A stretch of 64,000 nucleotides of DNA from Crocinitomicaceae bacterium (GTDB taxonomy: Bacteria; Bacteroidota; Bacteroidia; Flavobacteriales_D; Crocinitomicaceae): the NCBI GenBank assembly GCA_021325675.1, contig JAJTCM010000003.1, forward strand, positions 186,001-250,000, in the 5' to 3' direction. A model generated the notes under the pieces. That model had not been told where the DNA came from and did not search any database. It saw only the letters and a program-made list of their open reading frames with translations. The position numbers and the translations under genes are program-made. The stretch's first letter is position 1; every line of letters starts with the position of its first letter. Shown here one piece after another: positions 24,054-32,500 of this stretch.

Positions 24054-26870
24054 ATGCCAAAAAACAACTCCATTCAATCAGTATTAATTATCGGAAGCGG
24101 CCCTATTGTTATCGGTCAGGCCTGCGAATTCGATTATTCAGGATCCCAGGCAGCCCGTTCTTTACGGGAAGAAGGCATCGAGGTAACGCTCATCAACTCC
24201 AACCCGGCAACGATCATGACGGACAAAGTAGTGGCTGATAATGTCTATCTCGAACCACTTGAACCTGAAAGTATTGTCAAAATCCTTCAGCAGCACAAAA
24301 TTGATGCAGTTCTCCCGACAATGGGCGGACAAACGGCCTTGAACCTCGCTATTAAATGCGACGACATGGGGATTTGGGAGGAATATGGCGTTGAAATTAT
24401 TGGGGTTGATATCGCTGCAATTGAAATTACTGAAAACCGCGAAGCTTTCCGCAACCTGATGGAAGAAATCGGGATTCCGATGGCGCCACAGCAAACGGCC
24501 AAATCTTTCCTCGAAGGAAAAGAAATTGCACAGAAATTCGGTTTTCCTTTATGTATCCGGGCTTCGTATACACTTGGTGGCGCTGGTGCATCAGTTGTGT
24601 TTGACCCGAAAGAATTTGACGATTTACTGGAGCGTGGCTTGCAGCTTTCGCCGATCCACGAAGTCATGATCGACAAAGCGCTGATGGGCTGGAAAGAATT
24701 TGAGCTGGAGCTTTTGCGTGACGCCAATGACAATGTGGTGATCATTTGCTCGATTGAAAACTTCGACCCGATGGGAATCCACACCGGGGATTCGATCACT
24801 GTTGCGCCGGCGATGACGCTTTCTGATACAACTTACCAGAGAATGCGTGACATGGCGATCAAAATGATGCGTTCTATCGGTAATTTTGCCGGCGGATGCA
24901 ACGTCCAGTTTGCCGTTTCTCCCGACAACCAGGAAGAAATCATTGCCATTGAGATCAACCCGCGTGTTTCCCGCTCTTCCGCCCTGGCTTCCAAAGCGAC
25001 CGGTTACCCGATTGCAAAAATCGCCGCTAAACTGGCTATCGGCTACCATTTGGATGAGCTGAACAACCAGATTACTAAAACAACTTCAGCGCTTTTCGAG
25101 CCTACACTGGATTATGTCATCGTGAAAATCCCGCGCTGGAACTTCAATAAATTCCCGGGAACCGACCGTCGTCTTGGCTTACAGATGAAATCAGTAGGCG
25201 AAGTGATGGGAATCGGACGTTCTTTCCAGGAAGCCCTGCAAAAAGCCTGTCAATCGCTGGAAATCAACCGGAACGGACTCGGCGCTGACGGACGTGAGCT
25301 CACCAACCAGGCTGAAATCCTGCATAGCTTGGAATTTGCCAGCTGGAACCGCTTGTTCCACATTTATGATGCAATTAAACTTGGGATTCCGTTTAAAACC
25401 ATTGTTGAAAAAACAAAAATTGATATCTGGTTCCTCAAGCAAATCGAGGACCTCATCAAGCTGGAGCGCAAAATTGAGCGTTACCACCTGGACAATATCC
25501 CGAAAGAGCTTTTATTTGAAGCCAAACAAAAAGGCTACGCCGACCGCCAGGTTGCACATTTGCTGCGCTGCCTTGAGTCTGAAGTTTATAAAAAACGTCA
25601 CGAATTCAATATCAGGCGTGTTTACAAGCTCGTTGATACCTGCGCCGCAGAATTTGAAGCAAAAACACCTTATTATTACTCCACTTTCGAGGAAGAAAAC
25701 GAAAGCATTGTTTCCGACCGCAAAAAAGTGGTGGTCCTCGGCTCCGGCCCAAACCGGATCGGCCAGGGGATTGAATTCGATTACAGCTGTGTACACGGCG
25801 TGCTCGCGGCCAAGGAATGTGGCTACGAAACGATTATGATCAACTGTAACCCGGAAACTGTTTCCACCGATTTCGACACGGCAGACAAGCTCTATTTTGA
25901 GCCGGTATTCTGGGAACATATTTATGATATCATCCTGCACGAAAACCCGGTTGGTGTGATCGTTCAGCTTGGCGGGCAAACCGCTTTGAAACTGGCTGAA
26001 AAACTGAACCGCTACGGGATCAGGATCATGGGAACCAGCTTCGATGCGCTTGACCTGGCTGAAGACCGCGGGCGCTTTTCCAAATTGCTGGAAGCCAACA
26101 ACATTCCTTTCCCGCAATACGGTGTGGTGCAGGATGCCGAGCAGGCATTGGAATTATCCGACGATTTGGGCTTCCCGCTGCTGGTCCGTCCTTCCTATGT
26201 TTTAGGCGGACAAAAAATGAAAATCGTGATCAACAAGGAAGAATTGGAACACCACGTTGTAGACATCATCGGTGAAATGGGAAGCAACCAGATTTTGCTG
26301 GATCACTTCCTCGGCGGGGCAATCGAAGCTGAAGCTGACGCCATCTGTGACGGTGAAGACGTGTATATCATCGGTGTTATGCAGCACATTGAGCCTGCCG
26401 GGATCCACTCCGGGGATTCTTACGCCTTGCTCCCGCCATACAATTTAGGCGATTTCGTGATGACCCAGATCGAGGACATTACCAAAAAAGTAGCCCTTGA
26501 GCTCCGTACGGTAGGTTTGATCAACATCCAATTCGCCATTAAAGATGATAAAGTATACGTAATTGAAGCTAACCCACGTGCTTCACGAACGGTTCCTTTC
26601 ATCGCGAAAGCTTATGACGAGCCTTATGTGAATTATGCGACCAAAATCATGCTGGGCGAAGCAAAAGTGAAAGATTTTACTTTCAACCCGCGCAAAGAAG
26701 GCTACGCGATCAAAATCCCGGTTTTTTCTTACGAGAAATTCCCGGACGTTAAAAAAGAATTAGGCCCTGAAATGAAATCCACCGGTGAAGGTATCCGTTT
26801 TATCAAAAACCTGAAAGACCCGTTTTTCACCAAAATCTATTCAGAGCGGAATATGCATTTATCCAAATAA
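24054..26870 (+). CDS. carB: Carbamoyl-phosphate synthase large subunit, short form lacking the allosteric domain
   Basis: 938 residues. Two homologous ATP-grasp halves are clear: SVLIIGSGPIVIGQACEFDY begins the first, and VVVLGSGPNRIGQGIEFDYS (about residue 560) begins the second. Both carry glycine-rich ATP segments and EINPR or EANPR motifs. The protein ends 135 residues before the usual length of about 1,073 and has no MGS-like C-terminal domain, which binds UMP and ornithine in E. coli. The stop is followed at once by a good terminator, so this is a natural end. Shorter CarB proteins are, as I recall, common in Bacteroidota. No carA is nearby. Confidence 0.93.
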   Translation: MPKNNSIQSVLIIGSGPIVIGQACEFDYSGSQAARSLREEGIEVTLINSNPATIMTDKVVADNVYLEPLEPESIVKILQQHKIDAVLPTMGGQTALNLAIKCDDMGIWEEYGVEIIGVDIAAIEITENREAFRNLMEEIGIPMAPQQTAKSFLEGKEIAQKFGFPLCIRASYTLGGAGASVVFDPKEFDDLLERGLQLSPIHEVMIDKALMGWKEFELELLRDANDNVVIICSIENFDPMGIHTGDSITVAPAMTLSDTTYQRMRDMAIKMMRSIGNFAGGCNVQFAVSPDNQEEIIAIEINPRVSRSSALASKATGYPIAKIAAKLAIGYHLDELNNQITKTTSALFEPTLDYVIVKIPRWNFNKFPGTDRRLGLQMKSVGEVMGIGRSFQEALQKACQSLEINRNGLGADGRELTNQAEILHSLEFASWNRLFHIYDAIKLGIPFKTIVEKTKIDIWFLKQIEDLIKLERKIERYHLDNIPKELLFEAKQKGYADRQVAHLLRCLESEVYKKRHEFNIRRVYKLVDTCAAEFEAKTPYYYSTFEEENESIVSDRKKVVVLGSGPNRIGQGIEFDYSCVHGVLAAKECGYETIMINCNPETVSTDFDTADKLYFEPVFWEHIYDIILHENPVGVIVQLGGQTALKLAEKLNRYGIRIMGTSFDALDLAEDRGRFSKLLEANNIPFPQYGVVQDAEQALELSDDLGFPLLVRPSYVLGGQKMKIVINKEELEHHVVDIIGEMGSNQILLDHFLGGAIEAEADAICDGEDVYIIGVMQHIEPAGIHSGDSYALLPPYNLGDFVMTQIEDITKKVALELRTVGLINIQFAIKDDKVYVIEANPRASRTVPFIAKAYDEPYVNYATKIMLGEAKVKDFTFNPRKEGYAIKIPVFSYEKFPDVKKELGPEMKSTGEGIRFIKNLKDPFFTKIYSERNMHLSK

Positions 26871-26878
26871 ATCCCGGA

Positions 26879-26914
26879 GAGGTGGCAATTATTCCTTATC
26901 TTTGCCACCTCTTT
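26879..26914 (+). terminator. carB terminator, with the next gene's -7 box inside the hairpin
   Basis: GAGGTGGCAA (26879-26888) and TTGCCACCTC (26902-26911) form a perfect 10-bp stem followed by TTTC. The loop and right arm contain TATCTTTG (26897-26904), an exact -7 promoter box 25 bases before the ATG at 26930. Confidence 0.7.
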
Positions 26915-26929
26915 CAAATTTGACGCTTT

Positions 26930-27181
26930 ATGTCTGTTGTTCTTAGTGTAACCGGTTTATTCAAAACGATCCTCTACATTATCGGGGCGCTTGTTTTGCT
27001 GCGTTTTATCGGCCAGATCATGATCGCCAAAAGAAACATAAACGAGCAGAATGCCATGAAGGAACAGCAAAGCCGCATGGATAAAGAACGTCGTTTTGTA
27101 GAACAAAATAAAGGGAAAATCTCCATTTCCAGGAACAAAAGCCATTCCGCCGTTGACGTAGACTACGAGGAAGTGAAATAA
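26930..27181 (+). CDS. DUF4834-family small membrane protein
   Basis: 83 residues. One N-terminal hydrophobic helix (about residues 9-31, TILYIIGALVLLRFIGQIMI) is followed by a charged, probably helical segment rich in Gln, Lys and Arg, and an acidic end SAVDVDYEEVK. This pattern, with the final VDYEEVK, is typical of the Bacteroidota DUF4834 family. Function unknown. It has its own promoter box inside the carB terminator. Confidence 0.75.
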   Translation: MSVVLSVTGLFKTILYIIGALVLLRFIGQIMIAKRNINEQNAMKEQQSRMDKERRFVEQNKGKISISRNKSHSAVDVDYEEVK

Positions 27182-27244
27182 AACTGTGAAATTTGCAATT
27201 TTTTTCGCTTTTCCTTACCGGATTAATTCCGTAACTTTATGTTT

Positions 27245-27604
27245 ATGAAACCAACATTAGTCATCGGAGCAACGGAAAACCCGTCCCGTTACGCCTATAT
27301 TGCGGCAGAACGCCTGATGCAGCACCAGCATCCGGTTATTCTTTTCGGAAAGGAAGGCGGCAACATTAATGGCCGGCCTATCGAAACTGTCTGGAACCCT
27401 AACTGGGAGGTCGACACCATCACTTTATATGTAAACCCAAGAAACCAGGAATCACTTCTGGATAAAATCGTAGCCCTTAAACCTGAACGTGTCATTTTCA
27501 ACCCGGGAACAGAAAACCCTGTTTTGATCGAAATGCTTAATGAAAATGGAATCGAAGCAGAAATTGCCTGCACACTGGTTTTGCTGTCGTTGAATGAATA
27601 TTGA
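27245..27604 (+). CDS. CoA-binding domain protein (Rossmann fold)
   Basis: 119 residues from the ATG at 27245 (an ATG two codons earlier at 27239 is also possible). TLVIGATENPSRYAYIAAE and the later NPRNQESLLDKIVAL and RVIFNPGTENPVLIEMLNEN match the small CoA_binding_2 family, related to the first domain of succinyl-CoA ligase. The role in the cell is unknown; it could bind a nucleotide cofactor. It lies 57 bases after the DUF4834 gene. Confidence 0.8.
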   Translation: MKPTLVIGATENPSRYAYIAAERLMQHQHPVILFGKEGGNINGRPIETVWNPNWEVDTITLYVNPRNQESLLDKIVALKPERVIFNPGTENPVLIEMLNENGIEAEIACTLVLLSLNEY

Positions 27605-27727
27605 TTCATAATAACTTCGTCCTGCGGCGGTGCGCAAAAATTTACAACGTAGTTAAATCCACAGGAGATTTTATTTTTTTGAAACCATTTTTTATGTGTT
27701 CCCGTATATAGCCAAAAACACACAAAG

Positions 27728-27922
27728 ATGATCTACAATTTTCAAAGTCAGCAAATCGCCAACCCGATTGAACAAGCACAGTTAAAATTAAAGATGCACC
27801 AGGAAAAAGGGACTTCGAGCCAATTATCCATTTTTGAAGTTGCCAGCCTGATGGATACCATTGTTTTCAAACAAGCGATTAACAATTCCTCCAACGGAAC
27901 TTTCCAGATCTGTTTCAATTAA
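27728..27922 (+). CDS. Hypothetical protein, 64 residues
   Basis: MIYNFQSQQIANPIEQAQLK begins a short, soluble, Gln/Asn-rich sequence that ends NGTFQICFN. It has no signal peptide and no motif I recognise. An ATG, a complete stop and a plausible amino-acid composition support it, but nothing else does. It is convergent with mnmA, which ends 13 bases downstream. Confidence 0.45.
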   Translation: MIYNFQSQQIANPIEQAQLKLKMHQEKGTSSQLSIFEVASLMDTIVFKQAINNSSNGTFQICFN

Positions 27923-27935
27923 ATTCAAGTAATTT

Positions 27936-29114
27936 TCAGGCAATGACGCCGGAGCCAACGAGCTCTTCCCCGTCATACCAGGCAGCAAACTGTCCGGGAG
28001 TGATCCCGCGCTGCAAAGTAGAAAACAGCATATACAAACCGTCTTCCTTGAGCAAAAGCTGCGCTTCGCGTAAGCTTTGGCGGTAACGGATCCGCACGAG
28101 ATAAGTCCGGGTTTCCCCCACTTTCATTTCGTGTGCCGGGTTAATGTAATGAATATCTTTGGCAGCAATAAACAACGCCCATTTGTTAAGCCCGGGGTGT
28201 TCATCCGTTTGTCCCGTAAAAATCAGGTTCTGTTCCACATCGGTTTGGATCACAAACGAAGGCTCGGGACGTCCCCCGATATGCAGGCCTTTGCGCTGGC
28301 CAATAGTGTAAAAATGCGCGCCCTGGTGCTCTGCAACTTCCAGTCCGTCTGATTCTTCAAAAGAAAAAGGCTCTACCAGAGATTCGATGTTCTCAAAAAC
28401 CGGCTGCAGCTCGTGGTAAGCCTGCAATTGCGGATGATTAACAGGAACTTCGATGACCTTGCCTTTTTTCGTTTTCAATTGCTGCTGCAAAAAAGTCGGT
28501 AAGCTTATTTTTCCTACAAAGCATAAGCCCTGTGAATCTTTTTTCTTAGCTGTGACCAAACCAATTTTCTCAGCGATTTCACGCACTTCGGATTTGAGGT
28601 AATCCCCAATCGGGAAAAGCGCTTTGGACAGCTGCTCCTGGCTTACCTGGCACAAAAAATAGGATTGGTCTTTGGAAGGATCTTTTCCCGACAGTAAACC
28701 GAACGTCCCGTCAGCGTGCTCCACACGGCGACAATAATGACCGGTTGCCACATAATCCGCACCGAGCTCAAGCGCAGCTTTCAGGAAAACATCAAATTTG
28801 ATTTCGCGGTTGCACAAAACGTCCGGGTTTGGCGTCCGGCCGGCTTCGTATTCGGCAAACATGTAATCAACGATCCGGTTTTTATATTCTTCGCTGAGAT
28901 CAATCACCTGGAAAGGAATTCCGAGCTGATCCGCTACCAGCAAAGCGTCGTTCGAATCATCAATCCACGGGCAATCGTTGCTGAGCGTAACGCTTTCATC
29001 GTGCCAGTTGCGCATGAACATGCCGATCACTTCATAGCCTTGCTCCTGGAGCAGGTATGCAGCGACAGAAGAGTCCACACCACCGGAAAGCCCGACAACA
29101 ACGCGTTTTTTCAT
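27936..29114 (-). CDS. mnmA: tRNA-specific 2-thiouridylase
   Basis: 392 residues. The PP-loop GLSGGVDSS (residues 8-16) binds ATP. The two catalytic cysteines are Cys101 in [12 protein letters not shown] and Cys198 in SQGLCFVGK. The enzyme thiolates U34 of tRNAs for Lys, Glu and Gln. The C-terminal beta domain ([13 protein letters not shown] ... [20 protein letters not shown]) is complete. The start is ATG 29114. The -7 box at 29119-29126 lies so near that the mRNA is probably leaderless. Confidence 0.95.
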   Translation of the reverse strand: MKKRVVVGLSGGVDSSVAAYLLQEQGYEVIGMFMRNWHDESVTLSNDCPWIDDSNDALLVADQLGIPFQVIDLSEEYKNRIVDYMFAEYEAGRTPNPDVLCNREIKFDVFLKAALELGADYVATGHYCRRVEHADGTFGLLSGKDPSKDQSYFLCQVSQEQLSKALFPIGDYLKSEVREIAEKIGLVTAKKKDSQGLCFVGKISLPTFLQQQLKTKKGKVIEVPVNHPQLQAYHELQPVFENIESLVEPFSFEESDGLEVAEHQGAHFYTIGQRKGLHIGGRPEPSFVIQTDVEQNLIFTGQTDEHPGLNKWALFIAAKDIHYINPAHEMKVGETRTYLVRIRYRQSLREAQLLLKEDGLYMLFSTLQRGITPGQFAAWYDGEELVGSGVIA

Positions 29115-29118
29115 GCTG

Positions 29119-29126
29119 CAAAATTA
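29119..29126 (-). promoter_or_regulatory. -7 box of mnmA
   Basis: TAATTTTG on the minus strand matches TAnnTTTG and ends 4 bases before the start codon. Confidence 0.45.
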
Positions 29127-29162
29127 CGAAATATCGCAGGAAAGAAAAAACTTCCCGGGTAA

Positions 29163-29507
29163 TTATTTTTTCTTGCTTTTCAGGATGCCTTTTTCGCCGA
29201 ACTCAAGGCCGTAATTAATGAAGCGTTCCAAAGCCGGATCAGTTTCAAAAGCTTCCTGGTCGATAAAGAGAAATCCGCGCATTGTTTTGCCCGTAAATTG
29301 CATGGAATGCACGTGGTTTTCTTCAAGAAGCCCATCGTAATGCTCATCCATCACACGGAGCATCATTTGCTCTTTGGTAACGCCCGCACACATTTTATCA
29401 TTTACCATGAAGGCGATGCCGCCAAACATCTTTTTTTCTGCAAAATCAACCTGGAACTCAGCCAGCCTGCGGGCTATCCTGAGCGCCAGGGTTTCGTTAT
29501 ATGCCAT
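29163..29507 (-). CDS. TfoX N-terminal domain protein
   Basis: 114 residues. The sequence EKKMFGGIAFMVNDKMCAGV (about residues 24-43) is the core of the TfoX/Sxy N-terminal domain, and the FGGIAFM motif is characteristic. E. coli Sxy has a second, C-terminal domain that is absent here, so only a stand-alone domain remains. Such proteins occur widely in bacteria without natural competence, so a competence role should not be assumed. The gap to the VOC gene upstream is one base, so the two are co-transcribed. Confidence 0.85.
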   Translation of the reverse strand: MAYNETLALRIARRLAEFQVDFAEKKMFGGIAFMVNDKMCAGVTKEQMMLRVMDEHYDGLLEENHVHSMQFTGKTMRGFLFIDQEAFETDPALERFINYGLEFGEKGILKSKKK

Positions 29508-29508
29508 C

Positions 29509-29904
29509 TTAGTTATTCGAATGCAATCCGATCACATTTCCTTCAGAATCTTCGAGAAAAGCCATGTAACCGTTTTCACCACCGATATTTGTTTTCGGTA
29601 AAATGGTTTTCGCCCCAAGGTGGTTAATCCTGTCAAGCACTAATTGTAAATCCGGGTTGGCATTGAGGTAAACAATCGAACCTTCTTTGCTCGGTTTGTG
29701 CATGTTGCTTTTCACGAGTGCACCTCCCACTTTTCCATCCTCGCCCATTGGAGGGAACATCGCCATTTCCATGCCTTCCATATCCATTTTGTGCATGTGC
29801 ATGTCAAAGGCTGATTCATAAAACTGCTGTGCACGGTTTAGGTCTGTTACCGCGATCTCAAACCAATTTAACGCATTGGTATCTGCGCCCATTTTTGCTC
29901 CCAT
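29509..29904 (-). CDS. VOC-family (glyoxalase/bleomycin-resistance fold) protein
   Basis: 131 residues (127 if ATG 29892 is used). NWFEIAVTDLNRAQQFYESA opens the first beta-alpha-beta unit, and GGENGYMAFLEDSEGNVIGL closes the second with a metal-ligand-type Glu. The middle is Met-rich (MHMHKMDMEGMEMAMF), which is odd. Function unknown; the fold covers lyases, dioxygenases and resistance proteins. It precedes and is probably co-transcribed with the TfoX-like gene. Confidence 0.8.
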   Translation of the reverse strand: MGAKMGADTNALNWFEIAVTDLNRAQQFYESAFDMHMHKMDMEGMEMAMFPPMGEDGKVGGALVKSNMHKPSKEGSIVYLNANPDLQLVLDRINHLGAKTILPKTNIGGENGYMAFLEDSEGNVIGLHSNN

Positions 29905-29930
29905 ATTTTTGAATTTAAGTTTGAACGAAT

Positions 29931-30890
29931 TTAATAAAAAATCTTTACGGTTTTCTGCTTTTCATTAAAACTTAACATGAGGAAAGACAGCTGCGGCGCC
30001 TGGCGTTTGGAAAGTGTAATTGCTTTGTCGGCCGATGTACCTTCAAGCAATACTTTTCCTTCCGGGCTGATGAGCTGGTACTTAAAACCGGCAGATGAGC
30101 TGATCTTTATTGCTTCACTGGTTTCGGAAATCATAAAAGGCAGTTTTTCTTCCATAACTCCCAGCTCATTTGAATGGATAGCCCCTATTCCATCAAGGTC
30201 AAAACCACCGGATTCAAAGGATGAAGGCCAGGGATCGTTGATGATATTTCCCTGCGAATCATAGCTTCCATATTGCGGGTTAATGCTCCCGATCACATCG
30301 ATGATTTTCACATGCGTGATCCGGTCCAGGTCTATCCCCGATCCGGTAAGTTCTTCGAGGTCAAAAGGTGTGCCGTAGCCCTGGCGGTATTTTCCGGCGA
30401 GGTTGTGTACATAGCCGCAATCCCAGAATTCGTAGTTTCCCATTTGTGCTGTTACGGGTAATTCTGAAATGGCCGGAAAACGCACATAATTGATTCCATC
30501 CGAGCTTACTTCCACGAAAGCCAGCTCCAGGTAGTTGTCTACGAAACCATTTTCGAAAACGGCAAAATCGTGCCCTTCCCCATTTGATATCGGGTACGGA
30601 AAGGTTAAAACGGCAACCCCGCTGTCGCCCAGGGAAACAACATCGAAAGGGTTTCCTTCCGCTTCGTACATTCCGTTACCCGGTGAGCCGTAACTGGCGT
30701 ATCCCAGGCTTTTATCGGAAATATCCAGGTAACCGCGCTGCAAATCAATTCCCCAGGCCCAAAACGCGATTGCCGGGCTGTCTTTGTGAATCGCTGTTGT
30801 CCCGGGATTTCCCGGTGCGGGTGCAAAACTTTGTGCTCCCAGCTGAAAGGCGAATAAACTGCTTAAACCAATTATAAAAATTTCTCTCAT
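29931..30890 (-). CDS. Secreted surface protein of the cobalamin locus, with degenerate T9SS-like C-terminus
   Basis: About 319 residues with a signal peptide (hydrophobic core about residues 4-19, ending GAQS). The central region has GEGHDFAVFENGFVDNYLEL and AFVEVSSDGINYVRFPA, a beta-sandwich pattern seen in PEP-CTERM- and T9SS-type exported proteins. The last 70 residues resemble a weak sorting domain ending KTVKIFY. The start is set at ATG 30890; the TTG at 30902 in frame overlaps the ORF6N stop. I recall similar proteins beside BtuB/BtuG genes in other Bacteroidota, so a part in B12 capture is plausible but not shown. It follows the ORF6N gene by 8 bases. Confidence 0.7.
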   Translation of the reverse strand: MREIFIIGLSSLFAFQLGAQSFAPAPGNPGTTAIHKDSPAIAFWAWGIDLQRGYLDISDKSLGYASYGSPGNGMYEAEGNPFDVVSLGDSGVAVLTFPYPISNGEGHDFAVFENGFVDNYLELAFVEVSSDGINYVRFPAISELPVTAQMGNYEFWDCGYVHNLAGKYRQGYGTPFDLEELTGSGIDLDRITHVKIIDVIGSINPQYGSYDSQGNIINDPWPSSFESGGFDLDGIGAIHSNELGVMEEKLPFMISETSEAIKISSSAGFKYQLISPEGKVLLEGTSADKAITLSKRQAPQLSFLMLSFNEKQKTVKIFY

Positions 30891-30898
30891 CTTTTCTA

Positions 30899-31384
30899 TC
30901 AATAACCGATCTGCTTGCGATCGTTTTGTTTTTCAATTGTTTTATCCTTTTTCAATAAATCATTAATCACCTCATATACATCGGAATAATTCCCTTCCAA
31001 TTCGGTGATCCGTTTGGCTAATTCGTCATAATTGAGCGCGTATTTACGCATCATTACAAACGTGCGCATAATATGGATGTTTACTTCTACCGCATTATCG
31101 CTGTTTAACACGCTGGAAAGCATTAAAATCCCATGTTCCGTGAAAGCAAAAGTACCGTAACGGTTTCCTCCCCAACTTGAGGTCGCAAATTGCGTCCTCA
31201 AGATTTCTACCTCATTTTTAGTGAGTTCCATCATGAAATCAGGAGGAAAACGTCTCAGGTTTCTTTTAACGGCTTCTTTCAAACGCTTGGTTTCAATGCC
31301 GTACAACCCGGCCAGGTCGCTGTCTAGCATTACGTTTTGTCCGCGGACAACGTAAATTTTTGTCTGTAGATGTTGAATTTCCAT
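30899..31384 (-). CDS. ORF6N-domain DNA-binding protein
   Basis: 161 residues. The first 90 (KIYVVRGQNVMLDSDLAGLY, GIETKRLKEAVKRNLRRFP, DFMMELTKNEVEILRTQFAT) match the ORF6N domain found in phage antirepressors and in many Bacteroidota chromosomal proteins. TFAFTEHGILMLSSVLNSD follows. The C-terminal part is a charged helix. The protein probably binds DNA; its target is unknown. It is inserted between the BtuG-like gene and the surface-protein gene, in the same direction, 60 bases after the former and 8 bases before the latter. Confidence 0.88.
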   Translation of the reverse strand: MEIQHLQTKIYVVRGQNVMLDSDLAGLYGIETKRLKEAVKRNLRRFPPDFMMELTKNEVEILRTQFATSSWGGNRYGTFAFTEHGILMLSSVLNSDNAVEVNIHIMRTFVMMRKYALNYDELAKRITELEGNYSDVYEVINDLLKKDKTIEKQNDRKQIGY

Positions 31385-31444
31385 CAGTAAGTCAGGTTTG
31401 GTTTCTTACCTGAAATTAAATAAAAAATCTGACACAGGAACATC

Positions 31445-32500
31445 TTATTCAAAAAAAAGTAAAGCGCAGGGATTCAAACCAACCGTAAATTCGCGCAGCT
31501 TATTTCCACTCGCATTATACTCCAAAATTTCGCCTGAAACCGTGTATCCGTGGGCATCAAACAAATAAATGCGATCGTTTTTGCTTTCGTAATGAATGCT
31601 GTATAATGTTTCGATATTGCTTACATCAAACAGGTTTGGATTTGACCAGGTATTTGCTGCAACATCAAATAAACCGAGGCGGATTGTACCGTTATCATCG
31701 TATGCAATCAGCAGGTTTGAATTCATTTTTTCAAGGATCACCGGCTGAAAAGAATAGCTGTCTATTATTTGGTAAGTCAGCGGGTTGATTTTTTTCATCA
31801 CAGCCGGAACACTGCCGTAATTGCCGCGAACCTGCACGAAAAGCGATCCATTGACAACCTTGAGCTGTCCGGGATTTTTGCCGACTGTAATCCTTGTTTC
31901 TTCACTCAAAGCAATCGGATCAATCACCGATAAGGTCGAATCCATGAGCGGGGCATTCAAGCCACCGGAATTAGACACGAAAATCCGCGTATCGGAAGCA
32001 ATAAGCTGATCGGGGTTCAAACCAACAGGAATACGCTTTTCAATGGTGAGCAGCGCGGTATCGATCACGTCAACGTAACCATCAAAGCAGGAAACAAAGG
32101 CTTTTGAGCCGAAAAATGCAATGGAACGCGGCTGCTTGCTCTGGCTGCCATTTACAAAACTGATCTGCTTGATGGGATTACCGGTTACGGCGTCTAAAAC
32201 TTCAAGCGTGCCGGAAACATTGACTACGATGTAGATTTTATTCCCGTAACGCTTCATGTCGTTGCCTGTATCACCTAGTTTTCGGCCGGTTTTTGTTTCA
32301 AAAAAAGAATTACTGACACTTAAATCAGGGTTTGAAACCCAGCTGATGCCGGAATTATTCATTTGGAACAGGCCTTCATTCAAAATGAGAAAGCCGTTTT
32401 CCAGTTTATCTACCGGGATTTCCGGATCGCCAGGCTTGGCCTTTTTACAAGAAAAAAGAAGCACAGCGACAAGTAAAATGGTGTATTTAATGAAGTGCAT
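31445..32500 (-). CDS. BtuG-like surface lipoprotein (YncE/DUF5074 beta-propeller)
   Basis: 351 residues. A lipoprotein signal ends LLFSC (Cys18), so the mature protein is lipid-anchored. The rest is a run of beta-propeller blades with repeats such as KQISFVNGSQSKQPRSIAFF, NPDQLIASDTRIFVSNSGG and GKNPGQLKVVNGSLFVQVRG. In gut Bacteroides, BtuG is a propeller lipoprotein that caps BtuB and binds cobalamin with high affinity. Position directly after a BtuB-like receptor and behind a cobalamin riboswitch supports the same role. The start overlaps the end of the receptor gene by 14 bases, which suggests coupled translation. Confidence 0.8.
   Translation of the reverse strand: MHFIKYTILLVAVLLFSCKKAKPGDPEIPVDKLENGFLILNEGLFQMNNSGISWVSNPDLSVSNSFFETKTGRKLGDTGNDMKRYGNKIYIVVNVSGTLEVLDAVTGNPIKQISFVNGSQSKQPRSIAFFGSKAFVSCFDGYVDVIDTALLTIEKRIPVGLNPDQLIASDTRIFVSNSGGLNAPLMDSTLSVIDPIALSEETRITVGKNPGQLKVVNGSLFVQVRGNYGSVPAVMKKINPLTYQIIDSYSFQPVILEKMNSNLLIAYDDNGTIRLGLFDVAANTWSNPNLFDVSNIETLYSIHYESKNDRIYLFDAHGYTVSGEILEYNASGNKLREFTVGLNPCALLFFE

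Noticed and set aside
29163-29507. TfoX-like protein as a sign of a competence regulon
   Set aside because: Only the N-terminal domain is present and no competence genes are near; the domain is widespread in non-competent bacteria.
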